Assembly (NCBI GenBank): GCA_902496125.1 | Contig: CABUZU010000038.1 | Coordinates: 1 to 16,083 of the forward strand | Length of the DNA: 16,083 nt | Origin: an uncultured Lachnospiraceae bacterium | Lineage (GTDB): Bacteria > Bacillota > Clostridia > Lachnospirales > Lachnospiraceae | Reading direction: 5' to 3' | In this document: one piece after another, positions 6,092-13,734 of the stretch | Layout: each line of letters opens with the position of its first letter | Position numbering within the stretch: position 1 is the first letter of the stretch | Notes under the pieces: model-generated | Seen by the model: only the letters and a program-made list of their open reading frames with translations | Told to the model about the DNA's origin: nothing | Database searches by the model: none | Program-made: the position numbers and the translations under genes

Positions 6092-7501
6092 TTAATGAGT
6101 TTCTAAGTATTTCTTCATCTGAGCATCTACTTCACTAGTTAATGTAGAGCCTTCATAAGATGCAAGGATTTCTTTCCATTTCTTATTTGCACGAACTTCA
6201 GCAGGTTCTGCTCCGTTTGCCTTCCACTGTTCGTAAGGTAAGCGGTCACTGAGTGTAGGTCTGTAGAATTCTTCTCTGAAGTTTTCAACAGTGTGTTCAT
6301 GAATTAAGAAAGTACCCTGTGGTCCTGTTTCTTCGATTGCTTCATAAGCTAATGAGTTTTCATCAATCTTTTCGCCTTGTGCAATTCTCTTAATGAAACC
6401 AATGATTTCGTTATCAACGATTAATTTTTCATAAGAAGTTGTGTTATAAGATTCAATAATACCAGCACTGTGTAAGATGAAGTTACCACCGGCCATCTGA
6501 GCCATCATTAAAGTAATAGCAGATTCATAAGCAGCTTGACTATCCATTAACTTAGAGTCGGATAGAGCACCACTAATACGGCAAGGAATCTGATAATACT
6601 TACATAGCTGACCATTTAATAAGGAAACAACGGCATCTTCTGGAGAACCAATGGAAAGAACACCGCTACTCATTTCTGCGTTAGAACCAGAAGCAGAGTA
6701 AACAACAGGAGTTCCAGGGTTTACACACTGAGCTAAAACGATACCAGCTAATACTTCTGCGTTTTGTACAGATACAAGTCCTGGTAAGGTAGCAGGAGCA
6801 GTCATACCAGCGATAGATAGTGAGTTAATTAACTGAGGCTGACCAAATTCAGCATAAGCCATAATTGCACCAAGCTGTTTGTCGTCATAGCTAAGTGGAG
6901 TTAAAGTACAAGGGATAGATGCAATAACTGGCTTTTCTTTAATTGCATCAAGTCCACCAAAAGGAATGGATGCAAGTTCAATACTCTGTCTAGCATTTTC
7001 ATATCCATAGATACTACCCATTAAAGGTTTTTCACTGTATTTCATGGTATTATAAACCATAACGTTTGGTCTCTTATCAACTGGAACGTCGGTAGGTTCA
7101 CAAGAAATATGGCTCTGGATATCGATGTTTTCTAATTTATCACAAATTTTTACGATGTTGATAAAGTCTTCTAATAAACCACTTCTACGTCCTTTATCCA
7201 AATCAGTAACAAATGGTGATCCATAAGGGCCTACATAATTGGTTTTCTCACAGTTAATCTCTACATTGTACTTTGGATTTCTAGCATAAAGAGTGTAAGA
7301 TGACGGTGCTAACTTAATTGCTTCTTCAACTAGCTTTCTTGGAAACTTAACAACGTTACCATCTAGAATTGCTCCGTGCTTTGCCAATACTTCTCTAGCT
7401 GGTTCGTAAGTCATAAGTACACCGATGTTTTCCATGATTTTTAATGAATTTTCGTGGATTTGCTCCAGTTCGCTCTGTGAAATTAATTGATATCTTTGCA
7501 T
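6092..7501 (-). CDS. MttB-family (non-pyrrolysine) methyltransferase, probable quaternary-amine demethylase
   Basis: A 469-aa member of the trimethylamine methyltransferase superfamily (COG5598). Visible landmarks: NYVGPYGSPFVTDLD (88-102), SGLLEDF (107-113), YSASGSNAEMSSG (268-280), SPEDAV (286-291), GALSDSKLMDSQAAYES (311-327) and a C-terminal HTVENFREEFYRPTLSDR segment. True MttB has an in-frame UAG read as pyrrolysine; this frame is uninterrupted, placing it with the non-Pyl relatives, of which MtgB (glycine betaine), MtpB (proline betaine), MtcB (carnitine) and MtyB (gamma-butyrobetaine) are known. These move a methyl group to a cobalamin protein in the cytoplasm. The facing BCCT transporter gene supports a betaine- or carnitine-like substrate; which one cannot be told. 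The partner corrinoid protein and its methyl-acceptor enzyme are not encoded in this window. The gene has a near-perfect AGGAGG site, its own promoter and its own terminator. Confidence 0.88.
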   Translation of the reverse strand: MQRYQLISQSELEQIHENSLKIMENIGVLMTYEPAREVLAKHGAILDGNVVKFPRKLVEEAIKLAPSSYTLYARNPKYNVEINCEKTNYVGPYGSPFVTDLDKGRRSGLLEDFINIVKICDKLENIDIQSHISCEPTDVPVDKRPNVMVYNTMKYSEKPLMGSIYGYENARQSIELASIPFGGLDAIKEKPVIASIPCTLTPLSYDDKQLGAIMAYAEFGQPQLINSLSIAGMTAPATLPGLVSVQNAEVLAGIVLAQCVNPGTPVVYSASGSNAEMSSGVLSIGSPEDAVVSLLNGQLCKYYQIPCRISGALSDSKLMDSQAAYESAITLMMAQMAGGNFILHSAGIIESYNTTSYEKLIVDNEIIGFIKRIAQGEKIDENSLAYEAIEETGPQGTFLIHEHTVENFREEFYRPTLSDRLPYEQWKANGAEPAEVRANKKWKEILASYEGSTLTSEVDAQMKKYLETH

Positions 7502-7552
7502 AAGAATCCTCCTTTTAAACCTCTAAAAATAAAATAATGTTATCTATTTGAG

Positions 7553-7567
7553 TTGAATACCGGTATT
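7553..7567. promoter_or_regulatory. Palindrome in the methyltransferase leader, candidate operator
   Basis: AATACCGGTATT (7556-7567) is a perfect 12-bp palindrome about 10-20 nt downstream of the predicted methyltransferase start site. With three flanking bases it reads TTGAATACCGG at 7553-7563, and a close copy, TTGAATGCCGG, occurs at 7745-7755 just after the MFS start site. Confidence 0.5.
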
Positions 7568-7582
7568 TGATTTGTTGACATA

Positions 7583-7611
7583 ATCATACACTATTAAGTT
7601 AACATTGTCAA
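7583..7611 (-). promoter_or_regulatory. Sigma-A promoter of the MttB-family gene
   Basis: On the minus strand: consensus TTGACA (7611-7606), 17-bp spacer, TATGAT (7588-7583). Expected start is about 7576, giving a leader of about 75 nt. The sequence GTTGACA recurs inverted just downstream of the -10 (7574-7580), and the -35 is itself half of a 15-bp near-palindrome, so a repressor site here is likely. Confidence 0.8.
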
Positions 7612-7632
7612 CCTAAAAAATAAAAAATATCA

Positions 7633-7655
7633 AATAATTCCTAAAGTGAATTATT
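7633..7655. promoter_or_regulatory. Central dyad, candidate operator
   Basis: Perfect inverted repeat AATAATTC (7633-7640), seven-base spacer, GAATTATT (7648-7655), lying between the two divergent promoters. It suits a dimeric regulator acting on both; there is no T-tract, so a terminator is unlikely. Confidence 0.45.
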
Positions 7656-7706
7656 GCGAGAAAATTATGCAATTTGTACAACAATACACATATTACCTTG
7701 TTTGAA

Positions 7707-7735
7707 TTGACAAAATATACATATTAAGGTATAAT
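7707..7735 (+). promoter_or_regulatory. Consensus sigma-A promoter of the MFS-BCCT operon
   Basis: Exact consensus: TTGACA (7707-7712), 17-bp spacer, TATAAT (7730-7735). Expected start about 7742, leaving a leader of about 84 nt. A promoter this strong usually needs repression; the TTGAATGCCGG motif at 7745-7755 is well placed for that. Confidence 0.88.
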
Positions 7736-7772
7736 AAAACAGAATTGAATGCCGGATGAAACAAGATGGACA

Positions 7773-7806
7773 AACAATAGTAGTCTGCGATATGGTTACT
7801 ATTGTT
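7773..7806 (+). promoter_or_regulatory. Leader hairpin before the MFS gene
   Basis: Ten-base perfect inverted repeat AACAATAGTA (7773-7782) and TACTATTGTT (7797-7806) with a 14-base loop, ending 19 nt before the ATG and just upstream of the AGAGAGGG ribosome site. No T-tract follows. It could act as an RNA element or as a DNA operator. Confidence 0.5.
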
Positions 7807-7825
7807 ATCTTAGAGAGGGATAATT

Positions 7826-9073
7826 ATGAAGAATAGAAATAAAACACTTATCTTAGTAATCTTAAGTCTCATTGCAGGGCTTGTTTATTTGGCACCATTC
7901 TTTCGTTTTTCTTTTTACGACCAGATGAAGGATGCATTAAACCTTACCGATATTCAGATTGGTAGTATTGGTTTTGTTTATGGATTATTTAATGTACTTG
8001 GATATATTCCAACAGGTATCATAGCTGAGAAATTTAATACGAAAAAGATGTTAATCCTTTCCAGTTTAGGAATGGGACTCGTAACTGTATGGTATTCATT
8101 TTATCCAGGTTATACGATGTATTTAGTAATTCATGCACTGTATGGTGTATTTAGCGTATGGACATTCTGGTCGCCATATCTAAAAGCTGTTCGTAAGCTT
8201 GGTTCCGAAGATGAGCAGAGTAGACTTTATGGTATTAGTGAAGGGCTTAGAGGAGTAGCACAGACTGTAGTTGCTTTTATCTGCTTAGGAGCATTAGGAA
8301 TGTTTGCAAGCAATGTCGTTGGTTTTCGAGTAATGATTTTAATCAATGCGGCAGTGTTTTTCTTATTAATGATTGCAGTTATCGTATTAGTACCAGATTT
8401 TGATAAAAATAATGAAGGAGAGGAATCACCAAAACAAGAAAATGTAATTGTAGGTATGTTTAAGATGCTTGGCAATTCTTCGACTTGGATTTGTATTTTT
8501 GTTATTATGTGTGGTTATTGTCTATGGAATACGGTAAATGGCTATGTAGGAACTTATTGTACACGAGTGTTACAACTTTCACCAAGTGTATCGAGTACAC
8601 TTTCGATTATTCGAAGTTACGTCATTGTTTTTGTTGCGGGAGTGTCAGGTGGAATTATTATGGATAAGTTTAAATCAAGAGGATTTGGTTTGATGCTTGT
8701 CTATGCTGGTATCATTATTACAAGTATTGCAACAATGGGTCTTAGTCATATCACCCTTATTTGTGCATGTGTAACGATTGTTATCTCTTATTTAGTAAAT
8801 GTTATTAAAGCAACTTATTGGTCTATTTTAGGAGATGCAGGAATTCCAGTTGCACAAACCGGATTAGCAACGGGTATTATTTCATTAATTGGCTTAACCC
8901 CAGACTTTTTTGTAAGCCCGATTATTAGTCGCTTTATTGCTTATGGAGAAAGTATTGGAAATGTAGCCTTGGGATTTAATATGATGTATATTTGGCTGGT
9001 TGTTTGGGCAGCACTTGGTATTGTTGCAGCATTGATTCTAAAGAAGAGAAAGGAAAAATTAAGCAAAAGTTAA
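7826..9073 (+). CDS. MFS transporter
   Basis: A 415-aa, 12-helix major facilitator. The first half carries a motif-A-like loop between TM2 and TM3 (GIIAEKFNTKKM, with E in place of the usual D), and the second half has its counterpart (GGIIMDKFKSRG). A charged, glutamate-rich cytoplasmic linker between the halves lies near 195-210 (FDKNNEGEESPKQEN). The N-terminus MKNRNKTLILVILSLIAG is a short cytoplasmic tail leading into TM1; the C-terminus is lysine-rich. It sits first in a transcript with a BCCT transporter and faces the MttB-family gene, so it probably handles a methylated amine, its demethylated product or an exchanged metabolite; direction and substrate cannot be read from sequence. 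The start ATG has a clear AGAGAGGG site. Confidence 0.88.
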   Translation: MKNRNKTLILVILSLIAGLVYLAPFFRFSFYDQMKDALNLTDIQIGSIGFVYGLFNVLGYIPTGIIAEKFNTKKMLILSSLGMGLVTVWYSFYPGYTMYLVIHALYGVFSVWTFWSPYLKAVRKLGSEDEQSRLYGISEGLRGVAQTVVAFICLGALGMFASNVVGFRVMILINAAVFFLLMIAVIVLVPDFDKNNEGEESPKQENVIVGMFKMLGNSSTWICIFVIMCGYCLWNTVNGYVGTYCTRVLQLSPSVSSTLSIIRSYVIVFVAGVSGGIIMDKFKSRGFGLMLVYAGIIITSIATMGLSHITLICACVTIVISYLVNVIKATYWSILGDAGIPVAQTGLATGIISLIGLTPDFFVSPIISRFIAYGESIGNVALGFNMMYIWLVVWAALGIVAALILKKRKEKLSKS

Positions 9074-9118
9074 CTTGTTTTTAGGACTAAAATACAAACA
9101 GTAGAGGGGGTTTTTGTA

Positions 9119-10603
9119 TTGAAAAGTGAAAATAAAGTATTTATTGGTTCTGCAGTTATTACACTTGCAATTGCACTGTGGGGAATTATTGGCAATGATT
9201 CTTTTACAAAGGTTGCAAATACTTTAATGAAAGGTCTAAAATCGAATTTTTCATGGCTATATTTAATTACGATGCTATTTTTTGTCGTATTTTCGTTTGT
9301 ACTAGCATTTAGTAAATATGGAAAGGTTCGTTTGGGTGACGATGACGATAGACCAGAATATAGCTTAGTATCTTGGTTTGCGATGCTTTTTGCAGCAGGA
9401 ATGGGCGTTGGTTTAGTATTTTGGGGAATTGCAGAGCCACTTTCTCATTATATTGACCCGATGAATGGAATAACGCCAGAGAGTACAGAGTCGATGAGTT
9501 TTTCTATTCGTTCATGCTTTATGCATTGGGGACTTCACCCTTGGGCATGTTACGCGATTATGGGATTTAGTTTAGCCTACATAAGATTTAGACGTAAGAA
9601 GAAGTTTTTAGTAAGTAATCTATTTACTTCATTGCTTGGAGAAAATGCTTCTTCTAATCCGATTGGAATTGTAATTGATATTTTTACAACCCTTCTTACT
9701 GTAATTGGAGTAGCTACTTCATTTGGAGTAGGTTGCCTTCAAATTTGTGCAGGACTTCAATATTTATTTAAGGTTCCAGAGAATAATAAGACTTATATCA
9801 TTGTCATTGTTATAATTTGTATTTGCTATTTAACCAGTGCCGTAACGGGTGTTTCAAAGGGTGTAAAACTGCTTTCGAATTTTAATTTAATACTGTGTGG
9901 ACTGTTAATGGTGGTTGCCTTTATCGTGGGACCTAGCCTTGATATTGTATCGAATATGGTTAAAGGAGTGGGTGATTATATTGTAAACTTTATTCCAGAC
10001 AGTCTTCGTCTTACTTCGAATGGAGATGGAAGATGGATTCAAGATTGGAGAATCTTCTATTGGGCTTGGTGGCTATCCTGGGCACCATTTGTAGGAATTT
10101 TTATTGCACGTATTTCAAAAGGACGAACAATAAGAGAATTTGTTCTAGGTGTTATGATTGTACCGACACTTTTATCCATCTTATGGTTTTCCGTTTTTAG
10201 TGGAGTGGCATTTAATGTTGTAGACCATTTTTCTACTGAACAATTAATCGAGATGGCAGCTTCTCCACAGACGGCTTTATTTATCATCTTTGGAGAATAT
10301 CAATCTGGAATGATTTTATTAGTTATTGCCATTGTTTTATTAGTTACATTCTTTGTTACCTCATCGGATTCAGCTACCTTTGTTTTAGCGATGTTAACAT
10401 CAAATGGAGAACTAGAGCCTTCGAATAAGAAGAAAATCTTTTGGGGTATTTTGATGGCGATTTTAGCCTTTGCATTGATTTTATCTGGAGGGGTAACGAC
10501 GGTACAGACGATAGCAATTGTCATAGCTTTTCCGTATCTGTTTATCTTGATTGGAATGTGCATTAATTTTATAAAGGACCTTCGAAAAAATGAAGGGAAG
10601 TAA
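9119..10603 (+). CDS. BCCT-family betaine/carnitine/choline transporter
   Basis: A 494-aa, 12-helix secondary transporter. It has the family hallmarks: the glycine-rich TM3 stretch AAGMGVGLVFWG (92-103) followed by AEPLSHY; MHWGLHPWACYAIMGF (135-150); the TM8 aromatic box DWRIFYWAWWLSWAPFVG (309-326) with W315, W317, W318 and W321, the quaternary-ammonium cage; ARISKGRTIREF (330-341); and TSSDSATFVLAML (414-426). The GMGVG form is like that of BetP/OpuD-type importers, which are Na+-coupled, rather than CaiT exchangers; that is a family-level expectation. The start is TTG, set by AGAGGGGG eight bases before it; no other start precedes TM1. The 45-bp gap after the MFS gene has no promoter or terminator, only a weak dyad (9075-9097), so they are probably co-transcribed. 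It likely imports the substrate of the facing MttB-family enzyme. Confidence 0.93.
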   Translation: MKSENKVFIGSAVITLAIALWGIIGNDSFTKVANTLMKGLKSNFSWLYLITMLFFVVFSFVLAFSKYGKVRLGDDDDRPEYSLVSWFAMLFAAGMGVGLVFWGIAEPLSHYIDPMNGITPESTESMSFSIRSCFMHWGLHPWACYAIMGFSLAYIRFRRKKKFLVSNLFTSLLGENASSNPIGIVIDIFTTLLTVIGVATSFGVGCLQICAGLQYLFKVPENNKTYIIVIVIICICYLTSAVTGVSKGVKLLSNFNLILCGLLMVVAFIVGPSLDIVSNMVKGVGDYIVNFIPDSLRLTSNGDGRWIQDWRIFYWAWWLSWAPFVGIFIARISKGRTIREFVLGVMIVPTLLSILWFSVFSGVAFNVVDHFSTEQLIEMAASPQTALFIIFGEYQSGMILLVIAIVLLVTFFVTSSDSATFVLAMLTSNGELEPSNKKKIFWGILMAILAFALILSGGVTTVQTIAIVIAFPYLFILIGMCINFIKDLRKNEGK

Positions 10604-10645
10604 AAAGAGGGGATTGTCGTTTGGCAATCCTCTTTCTTGACTTTT
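10604..10645 (+). terminator. Terminator of the MFS-BCCT operon
   Basis: AAAGAGGGGATTG (10604-10616) pairs with CAATCCTCTTT (10625-10635) with a two-base GG bulge. The T-rich tail CTTGACTTTTT overlaps the -35 box of the next promoter. Confidence 0.75.
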
Positions 10646-10665
10646 TAAGTGTTTAGTGGCATAAT
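10637..10665 (+). promoter_or_regulatory. Sigma-A promoter of the ABC/FtsX/lipoprotein operon
   Basis: TTGACT (10637-10642), 17-bp spacer, CATAAT (10660-10665). Expected start about 10672, some 33 nt before the first ATG, which follows AAGGGGAAACGG. Confidence 0.7.
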
Positions 10666-10704
10666 GAGTTAGAAATAACTAATATATGTAAGGGGAAACG
10701 GAAA

Positions 10705-11403
10705 ATGTTTTTGCAAATTAAAAATTTGAAAAAATCATTTGGCGAAGGTGATAATCGTATTGAAGTGTTAAAAGGCATTGAGTTAATAGTGAAAAAGAGT
10801 GAAATCTGTGTATTATTAGGTCCTTCTGGTTCAGGAAAGTCCACACTTTTAAATATCATTGGTGGAATTGACAGTGCCGACAGTGGAGATATTTTAATAG
10901 AAGGTGAAAAAATCGCAGATATGAATGAGAAGACGCTTACACTTTATCGCAGAAAGCATTTAGGATATATTTTTCAGATGTATAATCTAATTCCGAATCT
11001 AACGGTTCGTGAAAATATCGAAGTTGGAGCATACCTTAGTGAGAAACCATTAGATGTGGATGAGTTATTACATACGCTAGGTCTTTATGAGCATAGAAAT
11101 AAACTTCCGAATCAGTTATCCGGTGGACAACAGCAACGAACGGCAATCGGAAGGGCGATTGTAAAAAATCCGGATATTTTATTGTGTGATGAACCAACGG
11201 GAGCCCTAGACTATCAGACCTCGAAGGAAATCCTTAAGCTAATAGAAACGGTAAACAAAAAGTATGGAAATACGATTGTAATGGTTACGCATAACGATGC
11301 GATTAAGGATATGGCAGATCGAGTTGTGAAGATGAGAGACGGTAGAATCCGAGAAGATTATACCAATGATTATAAAATACCAGCAGAAAAATTAGAGTGG
11401 TAA
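10705..11403 (+). CDS. ABC transporter ATP-binding protein, LolD/MacB/FtsE type
   Basis: A 232-aa ATPase with every motif intact: Walker A GPSGSGKST (39-47), Q-loop glutamine Q91 in IFQMYNLIPNLTVREN, signature LSGGQQQR (138-145), Walker B ILLCDEPTGALD (158-169) and switch histidine H196 in VTHND. The IFQMYNLIPNLTVREN and EPTGALD wording is typical of the LolD/MacB/FtsE branch, which powers FtsX-type permeases that do mechanical work on envelope substrates rather than classical transport. Its permease starts nine bases after its stop. The ATPase acts as a dimer on the inner face of the membrane. The substrate is unknown; antimicrobial-peptide export, lipoprotein handling and cell-wall remodelling are all found in the branch. 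Confidence 0.94.
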   Translation: MFLQIKNLKKSFGEGDNRIEVLKGIELIVKKSEICVLLGPSGSGKSTLLNIIGGIDSADSGDILIEGEKIADMNEKTLTLYRRKHLGYIFQMYNLIPNLTVRENIEVGAYLSEKPLDVDELLHTLGLYEHRNKLPNQLSGGQQQRTAIGRAIVKNPDILLCDEPTGALDYQTSKEILKLIETVNKKYGNTIVMVTHNDAIKDMADRVVKMRDGRIREDYTNDYKIPAEKLEW

Positions 11404-11412
11404 GGGGGAGTT

Positions 11413-13725
11413 ATGAAAAATCCACTTAGAAAGCGTTTAATTCGTGAATTAAAAAGTGAAGTCGGTAAATACTTTGTAATTTTTCTTTTATTAATGACAA
11501 CGATTGGATTTGTCTCAGGATTTTTAGTTGCCGATGGAAGTATGATTACTGCTTATAATGAAAGCTTTACAAAATACAATATTGAAAATGGTCATTTTAA
11601 GACAACAAATCAAATGAACAAGGCTCAAAAAAAGACCATTGAAGAAGAGAATGTTAAAATTTATGATTTATCCTATGTAGAAGAAAAATTAAAAAATGGA
11701 AGTACCCTTCGTATCTTTCCAGAGCGAACAACGATAAATAAGGTTTGTTTGATGCAAGGAAAGATGCCAACGAAGAAGAATGAAATTGCAATTGACAGAA
11801 TGTATGCGGTAAACAATGAAATCGAAGTAGGAGATAAGATTGGCAGTGACACGCATTCTTTTACGGTAACGGGGCTTGTTGCATTATCCGATTACAGCAG
11901 TCTGTTTGCCAATAATAGCGATTCGATGTTTGATTCGGTTAAATTTGGCGTTGCAGTTGTTACTCAGACTTTTTTTGATACTTATAAAGAAGAAGAACTG
12001 ATTCATTGCTATGCATGGAAATATAATGAAGAACCAACGACAACGAAAGAAGAAAAAGAAGTATCAGAAGATTTGATGCAGGTATTGAATGAAGAAGTAA
12101 GCCTAGAAGAATATGTTCCAAGGTATTTAAATCAAGCAATTAAGTTTACCGGTGAAGATATGGGAAGTGATAAGGCAATGATGGTTGCTTTGCTTTATAT
12201 CGTCATTGCAATTATGGCGTTTGTCTTTAGTATTACAACGAGTAATACGATTCATAAGGAAGCAAATGTGATTGGAACACTTCGTGCATCGGGATATACA
12301 AAGAAAGAATTAATCATACACTATATGACGATGCCGATGATTGTCACATTGTTTAGTGCATTAGTGGGAAATATCATCGGTTATACCGTGTTAAAGGATG
12401 TATGTGCCGGCATGTATTATGGAAGTTATAGTCTGCCAACTTATGTTACGATTTGGAATGGGGAAGCCTTTCTTTTAACGACAGTAATTCCAGTTCTTTT
12501 AATGGCAGCGATTAATACATTGGTATTAGCAAAGACGATGAAGCTTTCACCACTTAAGTTTTTACGTCGTGATTTAACGAAGAAAAAGCAAAAATACGCC
12601 TTTCCACTAAGTAGTAAAATTCCATTCTTTACTAGATTTCGTCTAAGAGTAGTTTTTCAAAATGCTAGTAACTATATCATGCTACTAATTGGAATCCTAT
12701 TTGCCAATTTATTGTTGATATTTGGATTGGTCTTTCCAAGTATTTTAGACCACTATCAGGCTGAAATGGAGAAGAATCTACTTTGTAATTACCAATATAT
12801 GCTTCAAGTACCTCTTAGTGCAATGAATGAAAATCGTAAGCTAGAAAGTCTACTTTCTATGGCATATTTTCAATCACAGGTCGAAACCGATAATGAAGAC
12901 GCAGAAAAATTTAGTGCGTATTCGCTAAAGACTTTAGGAGATGGAATTCCAAGTGAAGAAGTTTTGCTTTACGGTCTACAAGATAACAGTAAATATATAA
13001 AATTTGATACCATGAAAACCTATATATCTTTAGCCTATGCAGATAAATACGGATTAAAGGTTGGAGATAAGATTACATTAAAAGAAGAATACGAAAATGA
13101 TACCTATGATTTTACGGTTGATGGAATCTATGACTATGAAGGAGCACTTGCAGTATTTTTAGGACAAGAACGTTTAAATCAAATTTTTGATTTAGGTGAC
13201 GATTATTTTTGCGGATATCTTTCGAATACGAAGATTACGGATATTGATGAAAAATACATAAGCTCGGTTATTGATTTAGATTCATTAACAAAGATTTCTA
13301 GACAGCTTACCGTATCGATGGGTGGAATGATGTCGCTTGTAAATGGATTTGCAATTGGTATCTTTTTAGTATTAGTCTATTTGTTATCTAAGATTATTAT
13401 TGAAAAGAATGCACAGTCTATTTCGATGGCTAAGATTTTAGGATATTCAAATTTAGAAATTAGTAAGCTTTATATTATTTCAACCTCAATCATGGTTGTA
13501 TTATTTTTATTAATTAGTTATCCGATTGAATATTTTTTGATACTAGGAATTTTTAAGATTGTAATGGTACAAATGATATCGGGATGGATTCCATTTTATG
13601 TAGACCCAAAAATATTTGTTGAAATGTTTGTAATGGGTGTAGCATCCTATGCATTCGTTGCAATTTTAGAATATCGTAAAATTCAAAAAGTGCCAATGGA
13701 TGAGGCATTAAAGAATGTAGAGTAA
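11413..13725 (+). CDS. FtsX-family ABC permease, double-module
   Basis: A 770-aa membrane protein. A first helix near 17-40 is followed by an extracellular domain to about 250; three helices (about 258-278, 310-330, 352-372) form the first FtsX module, with the cytoplasmic TLRASGYTKKELIIHY coupling segment. Another helix near 420-442 leads into a second extracellular domain (about 445-640, containing YADKYGLKVGDKITLKEEYE). The second FtsX module then has helices near 645-665, 690-715 and 735-757, with the coupling segment MAKILGYSNLEISKLY. This duplicated layout matches the large Clostridia FtsX permeases. It should dimerise functionally with the upstream ATPase and probably contacts the lipoprotein encoded next. 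Both start (GGGGGAG before ATG) and spacing to neighbours (9 bp each side) show a tight operon. Confidence 0.92.
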   Translation: MKNPLRKRLIRELKSEVGKYFVIFLLLMTTIGFVSGFLVADGSMITAYNESFTKYNIENGHFKTTNQMNKAQKKTIEEENVKIYDLSYVEEKLKNGSTLRIFPERTTINKVCLMQGKMPTKKNEIAIDRMYAVNNEIEVGDKIGSDTHSFTVTGLVALSDYSSLFANNSDSMFDSVKFGVAVVTQTFFDTYKEEELIHCYAWKYNEEPTTTKEEKEVSEDLMQVLNEEVSLEEYVPRYLNQAIKFTGEDMGSDKAMMVALLYIVIAIMAFVFSITTSNTIHKEANVIGTLRASGYTKKELIIHYMTMPMIVTLFSALVGNIIGYTVLKDVCAGMYYGSYSLPTYVTIWNGEAFLLTTVIPVLLMAAINTLVLAKTMKLSPLKFLRRDLTKKKQKYAFPLSSKIPFFTRFRLRVVFQNASNYIMLLIGILFANLLLIFGLVFPSILDHYQAEMEKNLLCNYQYMLQVPLSAMNENRKLESLLSMAYFQSQVETDNEDAEKFSAYSLKTLGDGIPSEEVLLYGLQDNSKYIKFDTMKTYISLAYADKYGLKVGDKITLKEEYENDTYDFTVDGIYDYEGALAVFLGQERLNQIFDLGDDYFCGYLSNTKITDIDEKYISSVIDLDSLTKISRQLTVSMGGMMSLVNGFAIGIFLVLVYLLSKIIIEKNAQSISMAKILGYSNLEISKLYIISTSIMVVLFLLISYPIEYFLILGIFKIVMVQMISGWIPFYVDPKIFVEMFVMGVASYAFVAILEYRKIQKVPMDEALKNVE

Positions 13726-13734
13726 GGAGATAAC

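Larger units (their letters stand above)
7502..7825. promoter_or_regulatory. Divergent control region, MttB-family gene / MFS transporter
   Basis: A 324-bp non-coding gap that is unusually rich in signals. It holds one strong promoter for each direction, a perfect palindrome in the methyltransferase leader, a GTTGACA inverted repeat around the methyltransferase promoter, a central dyad at 7633-7655, a motif TTGAATRCCGG repeated once in each leader, and a hairpin in the MFS leader. No open frame of note lies inside. The separate elements are listed individually. Confidence 0.85.

Noticed and set aside
6092..7501. Pyrrolysine (UAG read-through) in the MttB homologue
   Set aside because: The 469-codon frame has no internal UAG and its length suits the non-Pyl branch.
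9075..9097. Dyad between the MFS and BCCT genes as a terminator
   Set aside because: Arms are AT-only apart from one or two pairs with a bulge, and the following sequence is the BCCT ribosome site; too weak to call.
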